Positions 17,945 to 29,020 of a DNA stretch of 64,000 bases are shown one piece after another. The notes beneath the pieces were generated by a model. That model saw only the letters and a program-made list of their open reading frames with translations. It was not told the origin of the DNA and did no database searches. The position numbers were made by a program, and so were the translations under genes. Source of the stretch: Rahnella sikkimica (lineage in GTDB: Bacteria > Pseudomonadota > Gammaproteobacteria > Enterobacterales > Enterobacteriaceae); contig NZ_CP019062.1 of assembly GCF_002951615.1 (NCBI RefSeq), positions 1,240,001 to 1,304,000 of the forward strand. Direction: 5' to 3'. Each line of letters starts with the position of its first letter. Positions within the stretch are counted from its first letter, which is position 1.

Positions 17945-19536
17945 GCTTTAACAACCTTCTCGTAAGGGCTGGTGCTCATTACAGTCAACACCACACCGGA
18001 AATCACGTTACGGCAGGCGGCGGTCATGGTCGGTTGCAGCATGATGATAAACGGACTGTTTTCCATATGTTTGGTCTGCAATTCTTCATAGAGTTTGATG
18101 CGGGTGGCCGGATCAGATTCTTTGAGCGCCTGAGTGCTGAGATCCGAAATTGATTTGTCCTGCCAGCTGCAACGCCAGGCCAGCGTGCGGCTTTTCGCAG
18201 CGTCGGTGTTATCCGGGTTGCTGCAAAATGCTTCAGCGTTCGAGTTCGGATCAAAGTAATCCGCGCCCCATTGGGTCAGCGCCAGTTGCTGCTGACGTGC
18301 GCGCATTTTGGTCAATACCTGACGGCTTTCCGCGGCGAGCAGCGTCACTTTTATCCCGACTTCGGCGAGGTTGGCTTGCAATGCCTGCACGATGTCAGAA
18401 GAAGGTGAGGCGGAATAGTGATCGAGCGTGATCTCAAAACCGTTCGGAAAACCGGCTTCGGCCAGCAACGCTTTGGCTTTCGCCACATCACGTTTGTACA
18501 TGATGGTATTCACGGCAGCCGGGAAACCTTCAGGCAGGAAACTCTGATGAATTTTGTGCGTGAGCGGCACGATGTGCTGCTGAATATTTTCGTAATCGAC
18601 GGCCCATTTCAGCGCCTGCCAGACCTGCGGTTTCGCCAGGTTAGGGTGCGCGGTGTTGGCGGAAAGCATGTACGTTCCGGCGATACCTTTGCGTACCAGC
18701 GTGAAGTTTTTGTCGTTCATCAGCGGACGCAGCTGTTCGGTCGTCAGGTTACGGGCGATATCAATATCGCCTTTTTGCAACATTAACAGCTGAGCAGAAG
18801 GGTCAACGATATGGCGCATGATGATGCGCTGGATTTTGCCTGCGTGCGGGTTGTTCTTGTTGCTTTCGAGAATGACGGATTCGCTGACTTTCCAGTCGCG
18901 CAGTTTGAAGGCACCGGAACCGGCGCTGTTTTTCTTCAGCCAGGCGTTACCCAGATCTTCACCGACCTGATTCGCCAGACAGGCGGATTTCTGCACGATG
19001 CTGCCGACGTTGGCGGTCAGGCAATACAAGAGGAAGGATTCAGAGGCCGGTTCGGCGGTTTTGATCACCAGCGTTTCAGCGTCGGGCGCGGTAATCAGGC
19101 TGTCGACATTCTCTTTGGTGTAACCAAACTGGTTGATGATGTAGGCCGGGCTTTTATCCAGTTTAACAACGCGTTGCAGCGAGAACGCTGCATCTTCAGC
19201 GGTAACAGGTTTGCCGTCTGCCCATTTGGCTTTCGGATCCAGCTTGAAGGTAAAGGTTTTCTTATCGTCAGACGTGGTCCAGGACAGGGCCAGGTCGCCT
19301 TCGATTTCATCAGGGGAGGCCAGCTTGGGTTTCACCAGTTGCTGATACATATTGCCGGTCACTTCGCTGCCCACGGACTCAAAACTTTCATGCGGATCAA
19401 GGCTGGTTATGATGTCGAGTTGGATCGCCATCACCAGAATCGAGGCGGGCGTGGCCGCAAACACAGCATCAAATTTAAGGTATGACAGCACAGGTATTGC
19501 AGAGAAACCGGTAACAAATTGACGTCTGGTAACCAT
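17941..19536 (-). CDS. Peptide-binding protein of ABC importer, Tat-type signal
   Basis: A 531-residue periplasmic extracytoplasmic solute-binding protein of family 5 (DppA/OppA-like). The N terminus VTRRQFVTGFSAIPVLSY has a twin-arginine pair and looks like a Tat signal, which is unusual because most DppA homologues use Sec. Family motifs include WADGKPVTAEDAAFSLQR near residue 110 and the C-terminal half with LALTQWGADYFDPNSN. A start at 19548 is possible, but the gggag site fits the ATG at 19536. It is the first gene of the leftward six-gene set ending in the D-aminopeptidase, divergent from a dipeptidase gene. Confidence 0.88.
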   Translation of the reverse strand: MVTRRQFVTGFSAIPVLSYLKFDAVFAATPASILVMAIQLDIITSLDPHESFESVGSEVTGNMYQQLVKPKLASPDEIEGDLALSWTTSDDKKTFTFKLDPKAKWADGKPVTAEDAAFSLQRVVKLDKSPAYIINQFGYTKENVDSLITAPDAETLVIKTAEPASESFLLYCLTANVGSIVQKSACLANQVGEDLGNAWLKKNSAGSGAFKLRDWKVSESVILESNKNNPHAGKIQRIIMRHIVDPSAQLLMLQKGDIDIARNLTTEQLRPLMNDKNFTLVRKGIAGTYMLSANTAHPNLAKPQVWQALKWAVDYENIQQHIVPLTHKIHQSFLPEGFPAAVNTIMYKRDVAKAKALLAEAGFPNGFEITLDHYSASPSSDIVQALQANLAEVGIKVTLLAAESRQVLTKMRARQQQLALTQWGADYFDPNSNAEAFCSNPDNTDAAKSRTLAWRCSWQDKSISDLSTQALKESDPATRIKLYEELQTKHMENSPFIIMLQPTMTAACRNVISGVVLTVMSTSPYEKVVKA

Positions 19537-19786
19537 AACTACTCCCATAGTATTGATATATATAAGTAAAGTTAAAAATTACATTGCCATACCCTTGACG
19601 CAGACTCAGACAACGGGCTTAAATGAAAAAACGTTGCCTCGCACCTGTCGACGTTTCATATCGAAAAAACTAATCTGAAGCGTACTGTGTTTGTTCTTCG
19701 TTGGTGCAATCGTTCGCAGGTGATGCACTTCGTCTGAGCAAATCTTCGTTGTCTTAGTCATGCTTAATCAAAGGTAGACCTTTTTT

Positions 19787-20899
19787 ATGAATAACGTAGC
19801 GCACGGAACCGAAGAACTAATGCCGGTATTTGATGGACATAACGATGTTCTGCTGCAACTTTGGAAAGAACATCGCCAAAATCCTGAACGCGCATTCCTT
19901 CAGGGACCCGCCAGCGGACAACTCGACCTGCCGCGCTGTCGTGAAGCGGGCTTTGCTGGCGGGCTGTTTGCCGCGTGGGTACCCACTCCTGACACTGACC
20001 TTGCAAATAGCGTGCCTGATCGCTCGGTCGATACGCGATTCCTTGTGGAAGGTACTCAAAAACATCCTGATTTTTCGCCGACCCCTTCTTTCGATTTTGC
20101 ACGCGACGTCACATTTGGCATGATGGCGTTTTTGCTCAGAATTGAAGAACAGTCACACGGGAAGGTGAAAATTTGCCGCTCGGCGCAGGAAATTCGTCAG
20201 TCTTTCGATAACCACGCATTAGCTGTGGTTATGCATATTGAAGGGGCGGAAGCGATTGATGAGGATTTGTATAATCTGGACGTGTTGTACAGCATGGGGC
20301 TGCGTTCGCTGGGGCCGGTCTGGAGTCGTCCGAACATTTTCGGCCACGGCGTGCCGTTCAAATACCAGACCTCGCCGGATACCGGGCCGGGACTGACGGA
20401 AGCGGGCGTCCGGCTGGTAAAAGCCTGTAACCAAAAACGCATCATGATCGACCTGTCGCACCTCAATGAAAAAGGCTTCTGGGAGATTGCCGGACTGAGT
20501 GATGCGCCGCTGGTCGCCAGCCATTCCAATGCGTTCAGCATTTGTCCGCAGTCGCGCAATCTGACTGACAAACAGCTGGCCGCCATTAAAGAGAGCAACG
20601 GCTTTGTCGGGCTGAACTTCGCTGTGCCATTCCTGCGCGAAGACGGCAAAAGAAGCGACGATACCGGCACCGATATCATGGTGCGTCACGTCGATTATCT
20701 GGTGGAGCATCTGGGCGAAGACAACGTGGGCTTTGGCTCTGATTTCGACGGCGCATCAATGGCACCGTTTATGTCGGATGTACGCGGTTTGCCGGTACTG
20801 GTCAATGCGCTGCGTGAAGCCGGTTACGGGCAGGCGCTGCTGGAGAAAATTTGCTACAAGAACTGGGTTAACGTTCTGGAAAGAACCTGGGGAAAATAA
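19787..20899 (+). CDS. Membrane dipeptidase family M19 (renal dipeptidase-like)
   Basis: A 370-residue zinc peptidase of the M19 family, which hydrolyses dipeptides, often including those with a D-residue at the C-terminal side. The zinc-site motif HND is at residues 18-20 (FDGHNDVL). Further metal or substrate residues are in MHIEGAEAID, in the DLSHLN and VASHSNAF stretches, and in GFGSDFDGA near the C terminus. It has no signal peptide, so it should act in the cytosol. It is divergent from the peptide importer operon across a 250-base region, consistent with joint control. A terminator follows. A start at residue 12 is possible but has a weaker ribosome site. Confidence 0.9.
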   Translation: MNNVAHGTEELMPVFDGHNDVLLQLWKEHRQNPERAFLQGPASGQLDLPRCREAGFAGGLFAAWVPTPDTDLANSVPDRSVDTRFLVEGTQKHPDFSPTPSFDFARDVTFGMMAFLLRIEEQSHGKVKICRSAQEIRQSFDNHALAVVMHIEGAEAIDEDLYNLDVLYSMGLRSLGPVWSRPNIFGHGVPFKYQTSPDTGPGLTEAGVRLVKACNQKRIMIDLSHLNEKGFWEIAGLSDAPLVASHSNAFSICPQSRNLTDKQLAAIKESNGFVGLNFAVPFLREDGKRSDDTGTDIMVRHVDYLVEHLGEDNVGFGSDFDGASMAPFMSDVRGLPVLVNALREAGYGQALLEKICYKNWVNVLERTWGK

Positions 20900-20923
20900 C
20901 GCCGCAGTGACAGGCAGAAAGTA

Positions 20924-20951
20924 AAAAGGCAGCCCCGAAAGGCTGCCTTTT
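20924..20951. terminator. Bidirectional terminator between dipeptidase gene and ydgH
   Basis: An 11-base stem (aaaaggcagcc / ggctgcctttt) with a 6-base loop, T-rich on both strands, between convergent genes. Confidence 0.93.
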
Positions 20952-20972
20952 GCTTTATTGCGCTGCTCAGAC

Positions 20973-21926
20973 TTATTTGAAGAAGTCTGCGCTCACGGTC
21001 AGGTTGCCGCCGCTTTTGTTCTGCCACTGACGGGTAATGTGGTAGAACTTCGCGCCTTTCGCCGCAGCACGGTTCGCCACTTCCTGTGAAACGTCCGTGG
21101 TGCTGTTGAAATGCCCGGTGAAGGTTGTGGAATCAAACGGAACCATCTGTGCGGCGGTCACGTCGTTCACTTCCTGAATTTGTGCACCGTTGGTTGCTGT
21201 GACAGTGTAACGTTTGCCAGTAGAAGTCTGCGTTTCGAAGAAACGGCCAACATCACGGCTTGGGCTGCCGGAAGAGGCCACACCCGGAATTTCAACTTTC
21301 TTCGCTTCTGCACCGCCTGCTGCCAGCGCGGCTTTACCTGCTTCAGAATCAGCAGGGATCGCATCCGGAGACTGAACAACGCGTTTCGGCGCATCTTTCT
21401 TATAGATGAATGCAGTGATGTACTGGTTGCCGCCGCTGTTGGCATCAATCTGACGCACGATGAAGAAAGAGTAGGCCCCTTTCTGTTTCGCGGCCGTCGT
21501 GATGGCATCATTAACGTCTGGCTGGCTGCGGTAGAAACCGCTGACAGTGACCGTATCAAAAGGCTCCAGGCCGTAAGCAACGTCTTTCGGAAGCTCTACA
21601 ACGCCGTTAATGACGCGATAGTGTGGGTCGTTGCTGACTTCAGGCGCATCTTTTTTATAGATATCTGCAACTACGCGCCAGTTACCGCTATTGTTAGTGG
21701 TATTCGTATCTTGAATATAGAAATAATCTGCACCCAGCGTATCGGCACGGCGGGAGACGGCGTCAGCCGCGTCGCCCAGCGTGTTAAATCGCCCGGAAAT
21801 AACAATGCGATCAAAAGGCTTGATGGCGGCTGCTTTCTGCGGGCTAATTTCCTGCGCGGCATGTGCTGCGGACAGCGCAGAAATAGAAAACAGGGCCGAT
21901 GCGATGATCGTTTTTGTCAGCTTCAT
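20973..21926 (-). CDS. ydgH: YdgH, exported protein with three DUF1471 domains
   Basis: A 317-residue exported protein with a Sec signal (SALFSISALSAAHA). Three copies of the YdgH/BhsA/McbA (DUF1471) domain follow, at about residues 35-90, 110-170 and 255-317. Each contains the pattern PFD..(T/V)..G.(F/Y) and ends with a K-rich strand (VADIYKKDAP, TAFIYKKDAP, SADFFK). It aligns with E. coli YdgH over the whole length. The function is not settled; small relatives respond to envelope and oxidative stress. The start at 21926 has a good aaagga site; an upstream in-frame GTG is less likely. It is divergent from pntA as in E. coli. Confidence 0.93.
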   Translation of the reverse strand: MKLTKTIIASALFSISALSAAHAAQEISPQKAAAIKPFDRIVISGRFNTLGDAADAVSRRADTLGADYFYIQDTNTTNNSGNWRVVADIYKKDAPEVSNDPHYRVINGVVELPKDVAYGLEPFDTVTVSGFYRSQPDVNDAITTAAKQKGAYSFFIVRQIDANSGGNQYITAFIYKKDAPKRVVQSPDAIPADSEAGKAALAAGGAEAKKVEIPGVASSGSPSRDVGRFFETQTSTGKRYTVTATNGAQIQEVNDVTAAQMVPFDSTTFTGHFNSTTDVSQEVANRAAAKGAKFYHITRQWQNKSGGNLTVSADFFK

Positions 21927-23993
<2,067 letters not shown>

Positions 23994-24003
23994 GGAATAA
24001 CAT

Positions 24004-25395
24004 ATGTCTGGGGGTTTAGTTACAGCAGCATATATTGTTGCCGCTATTCTGTTTATTTGCAGCCTTGCGGGGCTGTCAAAACATGAAACGTCAAAGCAGG
24101 GTAACATTTTCGGCGTCACCGGGATGGCTATCGCGCTTATCGCCACCATTCTGGGGCCTGACTCCGGCAATGTCGGCTGGATCATCGTCGCGATGGTGAT
24201 TGGTGGCACGATTGGCGTTTATCTGGCACGTAAAGTCGAAATGACCGAAATGCCTGAACTGGTCGCAATTCTTCACAGCTTCGTGGGTCTGGCGGCGGTT
24301 CTGGTGGGCTTTAACAGCTATCTGGATCACGGCGCGGTGCCGATGGAAGGCATGATGGAAAATATCCATCTGACCGAAGTGTTCCTCGGTATCTTCATCG
24401 GTGCGGTGACTTTCACCGGTTCGATTGTGGCGTTTGGCAAACTGCGCGGGATTTTCTCTTCCAAACCGCTCGCATTGCCGCACCGTCACAAGCTGAATCT
24501 GGCCGCGCTGGTCGTGTCTTTCCTGCTGATGGTGACATTCGTTCGCACTGAAAGCGTGGGCCTGCAAGTTCTGGCTCTGCTTATCATGACCCTTATCGCG
24601 CTGGGCTTCGGCTGGCATCTGGTGTCTTCCATCGGCGGTGCGGATATGCCGGTCGTTGTATCCATGCTGAACTCTTATTCCGGTTGGGCAGCGGCGGCGG
24701 CAGGTTTCATGCTGAGCAACGACCTGCTGATTGTTACCGGTGCGCTGGTGGGTTCTTCCGGTGCGATCCTGTCGTACATCATGTGTAAAGCGATGAACCG
24801 TTCGTTCATCAGCGTGATTGCCGGTGGTTTCGGCACTGACGGTTCTTCTACCGGTAATGCAGAAGAAATGGGCGAATACCATGAAGCCTCAGCTGAAGAC
24901 GTGGCGGATATGCTGAAAAACGCCAGTTCAGTGATCATTACCCCAGGCTACGGCATGGCGGTGGCGCAGGCGCAATATCCTGTGCACGACATCACGGCTA
25001 AACTGCGCGCGAAAGGTATCAAGGTGCGTTTCGGCATTCACCCGGTTGCCGGGCGTTTGCCGGGCCACATGAACGTGCTGCTGGCGGAAGCGAAAGTCCC
25101 GTATGACATCGTGCTGGAAATGGACGAGATCAACGATGACTTTAGCGATACTGACGTGGTGCTGGTTATCGGTGCGAATGACACCGTGAACCCGGCGGCG
25201 CAGGAGGATCCGCGCAGCCCGATTGCGGGTATGCCGGTGCTGGAAGTGTGGAAAGCGCAGAACGTTATCGTGTTCAAACGTTCAATGAACACCGGTTATG
25301 CTGGTGTCCAGAACCCGCTGTTCTTCAAAGAAAACACACAAATGCTGTTTGGCGATGCGAAAGAAAGCGTTGAGAAAATCCTGCGCGCGCTGTAA
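24004..25395 (+). CDS. pntB: NAD(P) transhydrogenase subunit beta
   Basis: PntB carries the membrane domain II with the proton channel (about eight or nine segments in residues 1-260) and the NADP-binding domain III. The 463 residues match E. coli PntB (462). Domain III shows the [13 protein letters not shown] nucleotide loop and the [18 protein letters not shown] region typical of the NADP site. It is co-transcribed with pntA (10-base gap) and closed by a bidirectional terminator. Confidence 0.98.
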   Translation: MSGGLVTAAYIVAAILFICSLAGLSKHETSKQGNIFGVTGMAIALIATILGPDSGNVGWIIVAMVIGGTIGVYLARKVEMTEMPELVAILHSFVGLAAVLVGFNSYLDHGAVPMEGMMENIHLTEVFLGIFIGAVTFTGSIVAFGKLRGIFSSKPLALPHRHKLNLAALVVSFLLMVTFVRTESVGLQVLALLIMTLIALGFGWHLVSSIGGADMPVVVSMLNSYSGWAAAAAGFMLSNDLLIVTGALVGSSGAILSYIMCKAMNRSFISVIAGGFGTDGSSTGNAEEMGEYHEASAEDVADMLKNASSVIITPGYGMAVAQAQYPVHDITAKLRAKGIKVRFGIHPVAGRLPGHMNVLLAEAKVPYDIVLEMDEINDDFSDTDVVLVIGANDTVNPAAQEDPRSPIAGMPVLEVWKAQNVIVFKRSMNTGYAGVQNPLFFKENTQMLFGDAKESVEKILRAL

Positions 25396-25413
25396 TTCTC
25401 CGGCAGTAATGCA

Positions 25414-25439
25414 AAAGGCCAGTCTGTTGACTGGCCTTT
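25414..25439. terminator. Bidirectional terminator between pntB and uspE
   Basis: A 10-base perfect stem (aaaggccagt / actggccttt) with a 6-base loop, 18 bases after the pntB stop and 21 bases from the uspE stop on the other strand. Confidence 0.92.
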
Positions 25440-25460
25440 AATTTATCTGTCTTTCAGACG

Positions 25461-26420
25461 TTAATCTTCGTCATCTTCTTCTTCATCGTCCGCCGTAATA
25501 GGGCACTCAAAATCGTCGGGTTTGATGGCCAGCAAGTCACATTTCAGATGGTCGATCACCTGTTCGGTGGTATTACCGAGAAACGCCGCAGACAAACCGG
25601 TACGCCCGATAGACCCCAGAACCACCACACCCGCTTGCAAATGCTCCGCAATGTCGGGAATGACTTCTTCCGGCAGACCTTTTTCCACATGCGTGAATTT
25701 TTCGTCGAGCTGGAATTTCTGGCGCAGGGCTTTCATCGCAATCAGGTGCTGACCACGTATCGCGTCGTTGTAAACGCTCGGGTCAAAATCGGGAAGTTCG
25801 ATGGCGATGTTAATCGGTGTCACCGGATAAGCACCCACCAGATGGACTTCGGTCTGATTCACATGGCTGGCAAGATCGATAGTTTCCTTCACCAGTTTGA
25901 TGTTGAGCGGATCGTGATAAGGCTCTTCGCTGGAAAGGTTAACGGCTACCACCGCTTTACCGCCTTCCGGCCAAGGCTGGTCTTTCACCATCCAGACCGG
26001 GCAAGGGCACTTACGCAGTAAATTCCAGTCCGTCGGGGTGAAAATGACGGATTCCAGACGGTCATGCTGATGGGCCATTTTCAGAAGCAAATCATGATTT
26101 CCGGAAATCACTTCCTGAATAATTGCTTCAAAAGGTTTGTTGTGCCAGACGACTTTGACATCAATCACAATGCCTGCTTCGACGTAGTAGTGGCATTGCT
26201 CTTTAATCCATTCTTCCCTTTCGCTGATCACACTCTGGCGCATGCTGTTCCGCTCATCCGGCGAAAGCATGGTCGTCATCTCGTAAGAAAAATCATAAAT
26301 GGACAGGAACGCTTTGATGCGGCCACCGTTACGCTGCACCAGATAAACGGCACGACGCAGTGCGGGTTGGTCATCCTGATTGGGGTCTATAGCAACCAGT
26401 AAATTCTGATACTTAGCCAT
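25461..26420 (-). CDS. uspE: Universal stress protein E
   Basis: UspE is a cytosolic tandem universal stress protein of 319 residues (316 in E. coli). It has two Usp domains, residues 1-150 and 160-305. The nucleotide-binding type glycines appear in [20 protein letters not shown] near residue 275. The very acidic tail (DDEEEDDED) is slightly longer than in E. coli. UspE is linked to stress survival, motility and aggregation in E. coli. It lies downstream of fnr in the same direction, 154 bases apart, as in E. coli, and can have its own promoter. Confidence 0.96.
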   Translation of the reverse strand: MAKYQNLLVAIDPNQDDQPALRRAVYLVQRNGGRIKAFLSIYDFSYEMTTMLSPDERNSMRQSVISEREEWIKEQCHYYVEAGIVIDVKVVWHNKPFEAIIQEVISGNHDLLLKMAHQHDRLESVIFTPTDWNLLRKCPCPVWMVKDQPWPEGGKAVVAVNLSSEEPYHDPLNIKLVKETIDLASHVNQTEVHLVGAYPVTPINIAIELPDFDPSVYNDAIRGQHLIAMKALRQKFQLDEKFTHVEKGLPEEVIPDIAEHLQAGVVVLGSIGRTGLSAAFLGNTTEQVIDHLKCDLLAIKPDDFECPITADDEEEDDED

Positions 26421-26574
26421 GGGGACTCCTTAACACCTGTAAGAGAACGGCGGTCAGTGTATTAAGTACAGAGTAAACCAAGATTAAGCAATCGGACAGC
26501 GGAGAAATTGAGTCGGATCAACAAATTATTCCCTGAGGATCCGACGCCAGTCAATCAGAAGAAAATCAAAATGG

Positions 26575-27330
26575 TCAGGCAGAAACGGGGACAGACTGTC
26601 CGGCTAACTGAGAAAGCATTTCGTGATTCTCAATCGTAATGTATTTGCCTTTTACACTCAGCATTTCTGATTTTTGGAAACGGCCCAGCAGACGGCTGAT
26701 GGTTTCAACGGTCAGACCGAGGTAGTTACCGATGTCGCCACGGGTCATCGTCAGACGGAATTCGCGCTGAGAGAAACCACGTTGTGCGAAGCGGCGGGAG
26801 AGATTGTAGATAAACGCGGCCAGTCTTTCTTCGGCATTTTTCTTGGACAGCAACAGGATCATGTCCTGGTCGCCTTTGATCTCACCGCTCATCAGTCGCA
26901 TCATCTGCTGGCGCAGATTCGGCATTTTCCCGGAGAGGTCATCGAGCGTCTCAAACGGGATTTCACACACCATGGACGTTTCCAGAGCCTGTGCGAAACT
27001 TGGGTGCTGCAAGCCACCAATGGCATCAAAGCCGACTAAATCGCCTGCCAGGTGGAAACCGGTAATTTGTTCGTCACCTTGTTCAGTGATGGTATAGCTT
27101 TTGATGGTACCGGAACGGATTGCGTAAAGGGATTTCAGTTCATCACCGGCTTTAAACAATGCCTGACCTTTTTGGATCGGCTTTTTCCTTTCGATGATGT
27201 TATCCAGCTGATCGAGTTCATGCTCGTTCAGGGTGAAAGGAATACAAAGCTGGCTGATGCTACAGTCCTGACAATGGATTGCACAGCCACCAGATTGGAT
27301 ACGTCGAATAATACGTTTTTCTGGGATCAT
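26575..27330 (-). CDS. fnr: FNR global anaerobic regulator
   Basis: FNR is the oxygen-sensing CRP-family transcription factor. The 251-residue protein is almost the same as E. coli FNR. The iron-sulfur cluster ligands Cys20, Cys23 and Cys29 are present near the N terminus ([11 protein letters not shown]), with the fourth cysteine near residue 122 (SMVCEIPFE). The cyclic-nucleotide-like beta-barrel and the helix-turn-helix with the DNA-reading [12 protein letters not shown] (E209, S212, R213) follow. The frame is open 14 codons upstream, but the start at 27330 gives the family N terminus [11 protein letters not shown] self-regulatory FNR box lies 20-33 bases upstream. Confidence 0.98.
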   Translation of the reverse strand: MIPEKRIIRRIQSGGCAIHCQDCSISQLCIPFTLNEHELDQLDNIIERKKPIQKGQALFKAGDELKSLYAIRSGTIKSYTITEQGDEQITGFHLAGDLVGFDAIGGLQHPSFAQALETSMVCEIPFETLDDLSGKMPNLRQQMMRLMSGEIKGDQDMILLLSKKNAEERLAAFIYNLSRRFAQRGFSQREFRLTMTRGDIGNYLGLTVETISRLLGRFQKSEMLSVKGKYITIENHEMLSQLAGQSVPVSA

Positions 27331-27349
27331 GATAGTCACTCTGGCAATA

Positions 27350-27363
27350 TTGATATGGGTCAA
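27350..27363 (-). promoter_or_regulatory. FNR box at the fnr promoter
   Basis: On the minus strand the site reads TTGAC-CCAT-ATCAA, one base away from the consensus TTGATnnnnATCAA. It lies directly after the -10 element, so FNR bound here would block its own promoter. As I recall, E. coli fnr has a near-identical site (TTGAC-AAAT-ATCAA) in the same place, which supports conserved negative autoregulation. Confidence 0.85.
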
Positions 27364-27391
27364 TTTTAACATCTTTTGCAGCGAGTGATAA
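27363..27391 (-). promoter_or_regulatory. Probable fnr promoter
   Basis: Minus-strand TTATCA (27386-27391) and TAAAAT (27363-27368) with a 17-base spacer, immediately upstream of the FNR box. The -10 position and its contact with the operator match the arrangement expected for an autorepressed fnr promoter. Confidence 0.6.
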
Positions 27392-27643
27392 GTAGCTGAA
27401 TGGAACGAAAAGAGCGAAATGTTAAAAAACCCCGTTTTTAAACAGGTTTTTTCCCAGAATATTTTGATCTGAACGGGGAATTAAGCCGAATTGAGAATCA
27501 ATGAGATTTAAAACTGCATCAAATTATTTGTGGGAATTATAATTCTATTTTAATAAATCAGGCGTGTGAATCAACTTATAGCAACCTAAGAATATTCATC
27601 GGCGATCAATTATTCAGCGCTGCGGGCGATAAAATTTCCCATA
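27392..27643. other. Gene-free stretch between fnr promoter and gpgS terminator
   Basis: About 250 AT-rich bases within the 366-base fnr-gpgS gap. Apart from the fnr promoter and FNR box on one side and the gpgS terminator on the other, I see no gene, repeat or clear operator. Confidence 0.4.
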
Positions 27644-27669
27644 AAAAACGCTGCAATCGCAGCGTTTTT
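27644..27669 (-). terminator. Terminator of the mpgP-gpgS pair
   Basis: An 11-base perfect stem (aaaaacgctgc / gcagcgttttt) with a 4-base loop, 28 bases after the gpgS stop, followed by T residues on the minus strand. Confidence 0.92.
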
Positions 27670-27696
27670 CCTTTCGAACATCTGCCCCGATAAGCG

Positions 27697-28917
27697 TTAC
27701 ACGTCGCCTTCGTTATCTTTTTCTACTGCCTCATGAATGCGCTCCAGCATATCCGGGAACGCCGACTGCACGCGGCTCCAGCTCGGAATAAACGGTTTTT
27801 CACTCGGCGTATCGACAAACGCCTGACCGGCTTCCATGATTGCGCCGGAGAAGAGTTCTACGGCGGATTCTTCACTGTGGCGGTCAAACGACAGACCGTT
27901 CATCCGCGCGTCATTCTCAAAGCTGTCAATCATATCCAGCGCATTACGGTAATACGTGGCTTTGAGAATGCGGAATGACTCGCTGGTGATATTCACGCCG
28001 AGGATCGCCATCTTGCGGTACAGCGCTTTGGTGATATCAATACTCATGCGCTGCAAACCGTTGGTGGCGTCATCTTCCGACATTGGCTGATGCTTGTGAT
28101 CGTAATTGTCGGCGATATCCACCTGGCAGATACGGCGCGTCGCGGTATTGCGGTGCAGTTCGGACAATACGCCTATTTCCAAACCCCAGTCGCTGGGAAT
28201 GCGCAAATCATTCAAAACGTGCGTGCGCATGGCGAATTCACCGGAAAGCGGGTAGCGGAAGGTGCGCAGATATTCCAGAAAATCCGAGTGGCCATAAACG
28301 ATTTGCAGCGATTTAAGCAGCGGGAAGACCAGCAGACGTCCGACGCGGCCATTAAATTTCCCGTCCGCCACGCGGGCGTAATAGCCTTTGCAGAAATCGT
28401 AATGGAAATTCGGGTTCGCGACCGGATACATCAGACGCGCTAGCATATCGCGGCTGTACGTGACAATGTCACAATCGTGTAGCCCAACCACCGACGTGCG
28501 GCGCGACGCCAGCGTATAGCCAGCGCAGAACCACACGTTGCGGCCTTTGCCCGGTTCATTCGGTGAAAGATTTTCTTTTTTAAGCTCTTCATCCAGTGCC
28601 TTAAGACGCGGGCCATCATTCCATAAAATACGGTGACGCTGCGGCAGGCGGGAGAAAAATTCGCGGGCAAATAAAAACTGATCGCGGTCTGCGCGATCTA
28701 AACCAATAACGATTTCTTCCAGATAAGGCACTTTTGTCAGTTCATCGACAATATGCGTCAGCGCCGGGCCTTCAAGCTCTGAAAACAACGAAGGTAATAT
28801 TAATCCCATCGAACGGCGGCCTGAAAACACCTGCAAATCGTATTCCAGTTCTTCCACTTTGCGGTGAGTCAGGTTATGAAAATTAGTGATTACACCATCC
28901 TGATAAAAATCGCTCAT
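27697..28917 (-). CDS. gpgS: Glucosyl-3-phosphoglycerate synthase (GT81)
   Basis: This 406-residue cytosolic enzyme transfers glucose from a nucleotide sugar to 3-phosphoglycerate, giving glucosyl-3-phosphoglycerate, the precursor of the compatible solute glucosylglycerate. Seen in the sequence are LPSLFSELEG (residues 41-50), NDGPRLKALD near 100, GKGRNVWFCAGYTL near 125, the metal-binding DCD at 148-150 (LHDCDIV) and the acceptor-loop PLSGEFAM. The frame is open to 29088, but the ATG at 28917 has a ggag site with correct spacing and begins the conserved protein. It is 103 bases downstream of the matching phosphatase gene and ends at a strong terminator. A mannosyl donor cannot be fully excluded; the pairing and motifs favour glucosyl. 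Confidence 0.88.
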   Translation of the reverse strand: MSDFYQDGVITNFHNLTHRKVEELEYDLQVFSGRRSMGLILPSLFSELEGPALTHIVDELTKVPYLEEIVIGLDRADRDQFLFAREFFSRLPQRHRILWNDGPRLKALDEELKKENLSPNEPGKGRNVWFCAGYTLASRRTSVVGLHDCDIVTYSRDMLARLMYPVANPNFHYDFCKGYYARVADGKFNGRVGRLLVFPLLKSLQIVYGHSDFLEYLRTFRYPLSGEFAMRTHVLNDLRIPSDWGLEIGVLSELHRNTATRRICQVDIADNYDHKHQPMSEDDATNGLQRMSIDITKALYRKMAILGVNITSESFRILKATYYRNALDMIDSFENDARMNGLSFDRHSEESAVELFSGAIMEAGQAFVDTPSEKPFIPSWSRVQSAFPDMLERIHEAVEKDNEGDV

Positions 28918-29020
28918 GCGGTATTCTCCAATTTTAGAATAGATAAAATTATTGGAAGTCTTATTGGTAAACAAAGAACGATAAACAATGCTCTGGCTCA
29001 CATTGAATAAACGACTTCCC

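Noticed and set aside
19549..19786. Possible operator with aaacgt/acgttt arms in the divergent peptide region
   Set aside because: Six-base arms 16 bases apart are expected by chance and no adjacent regulator gene exists to support it.
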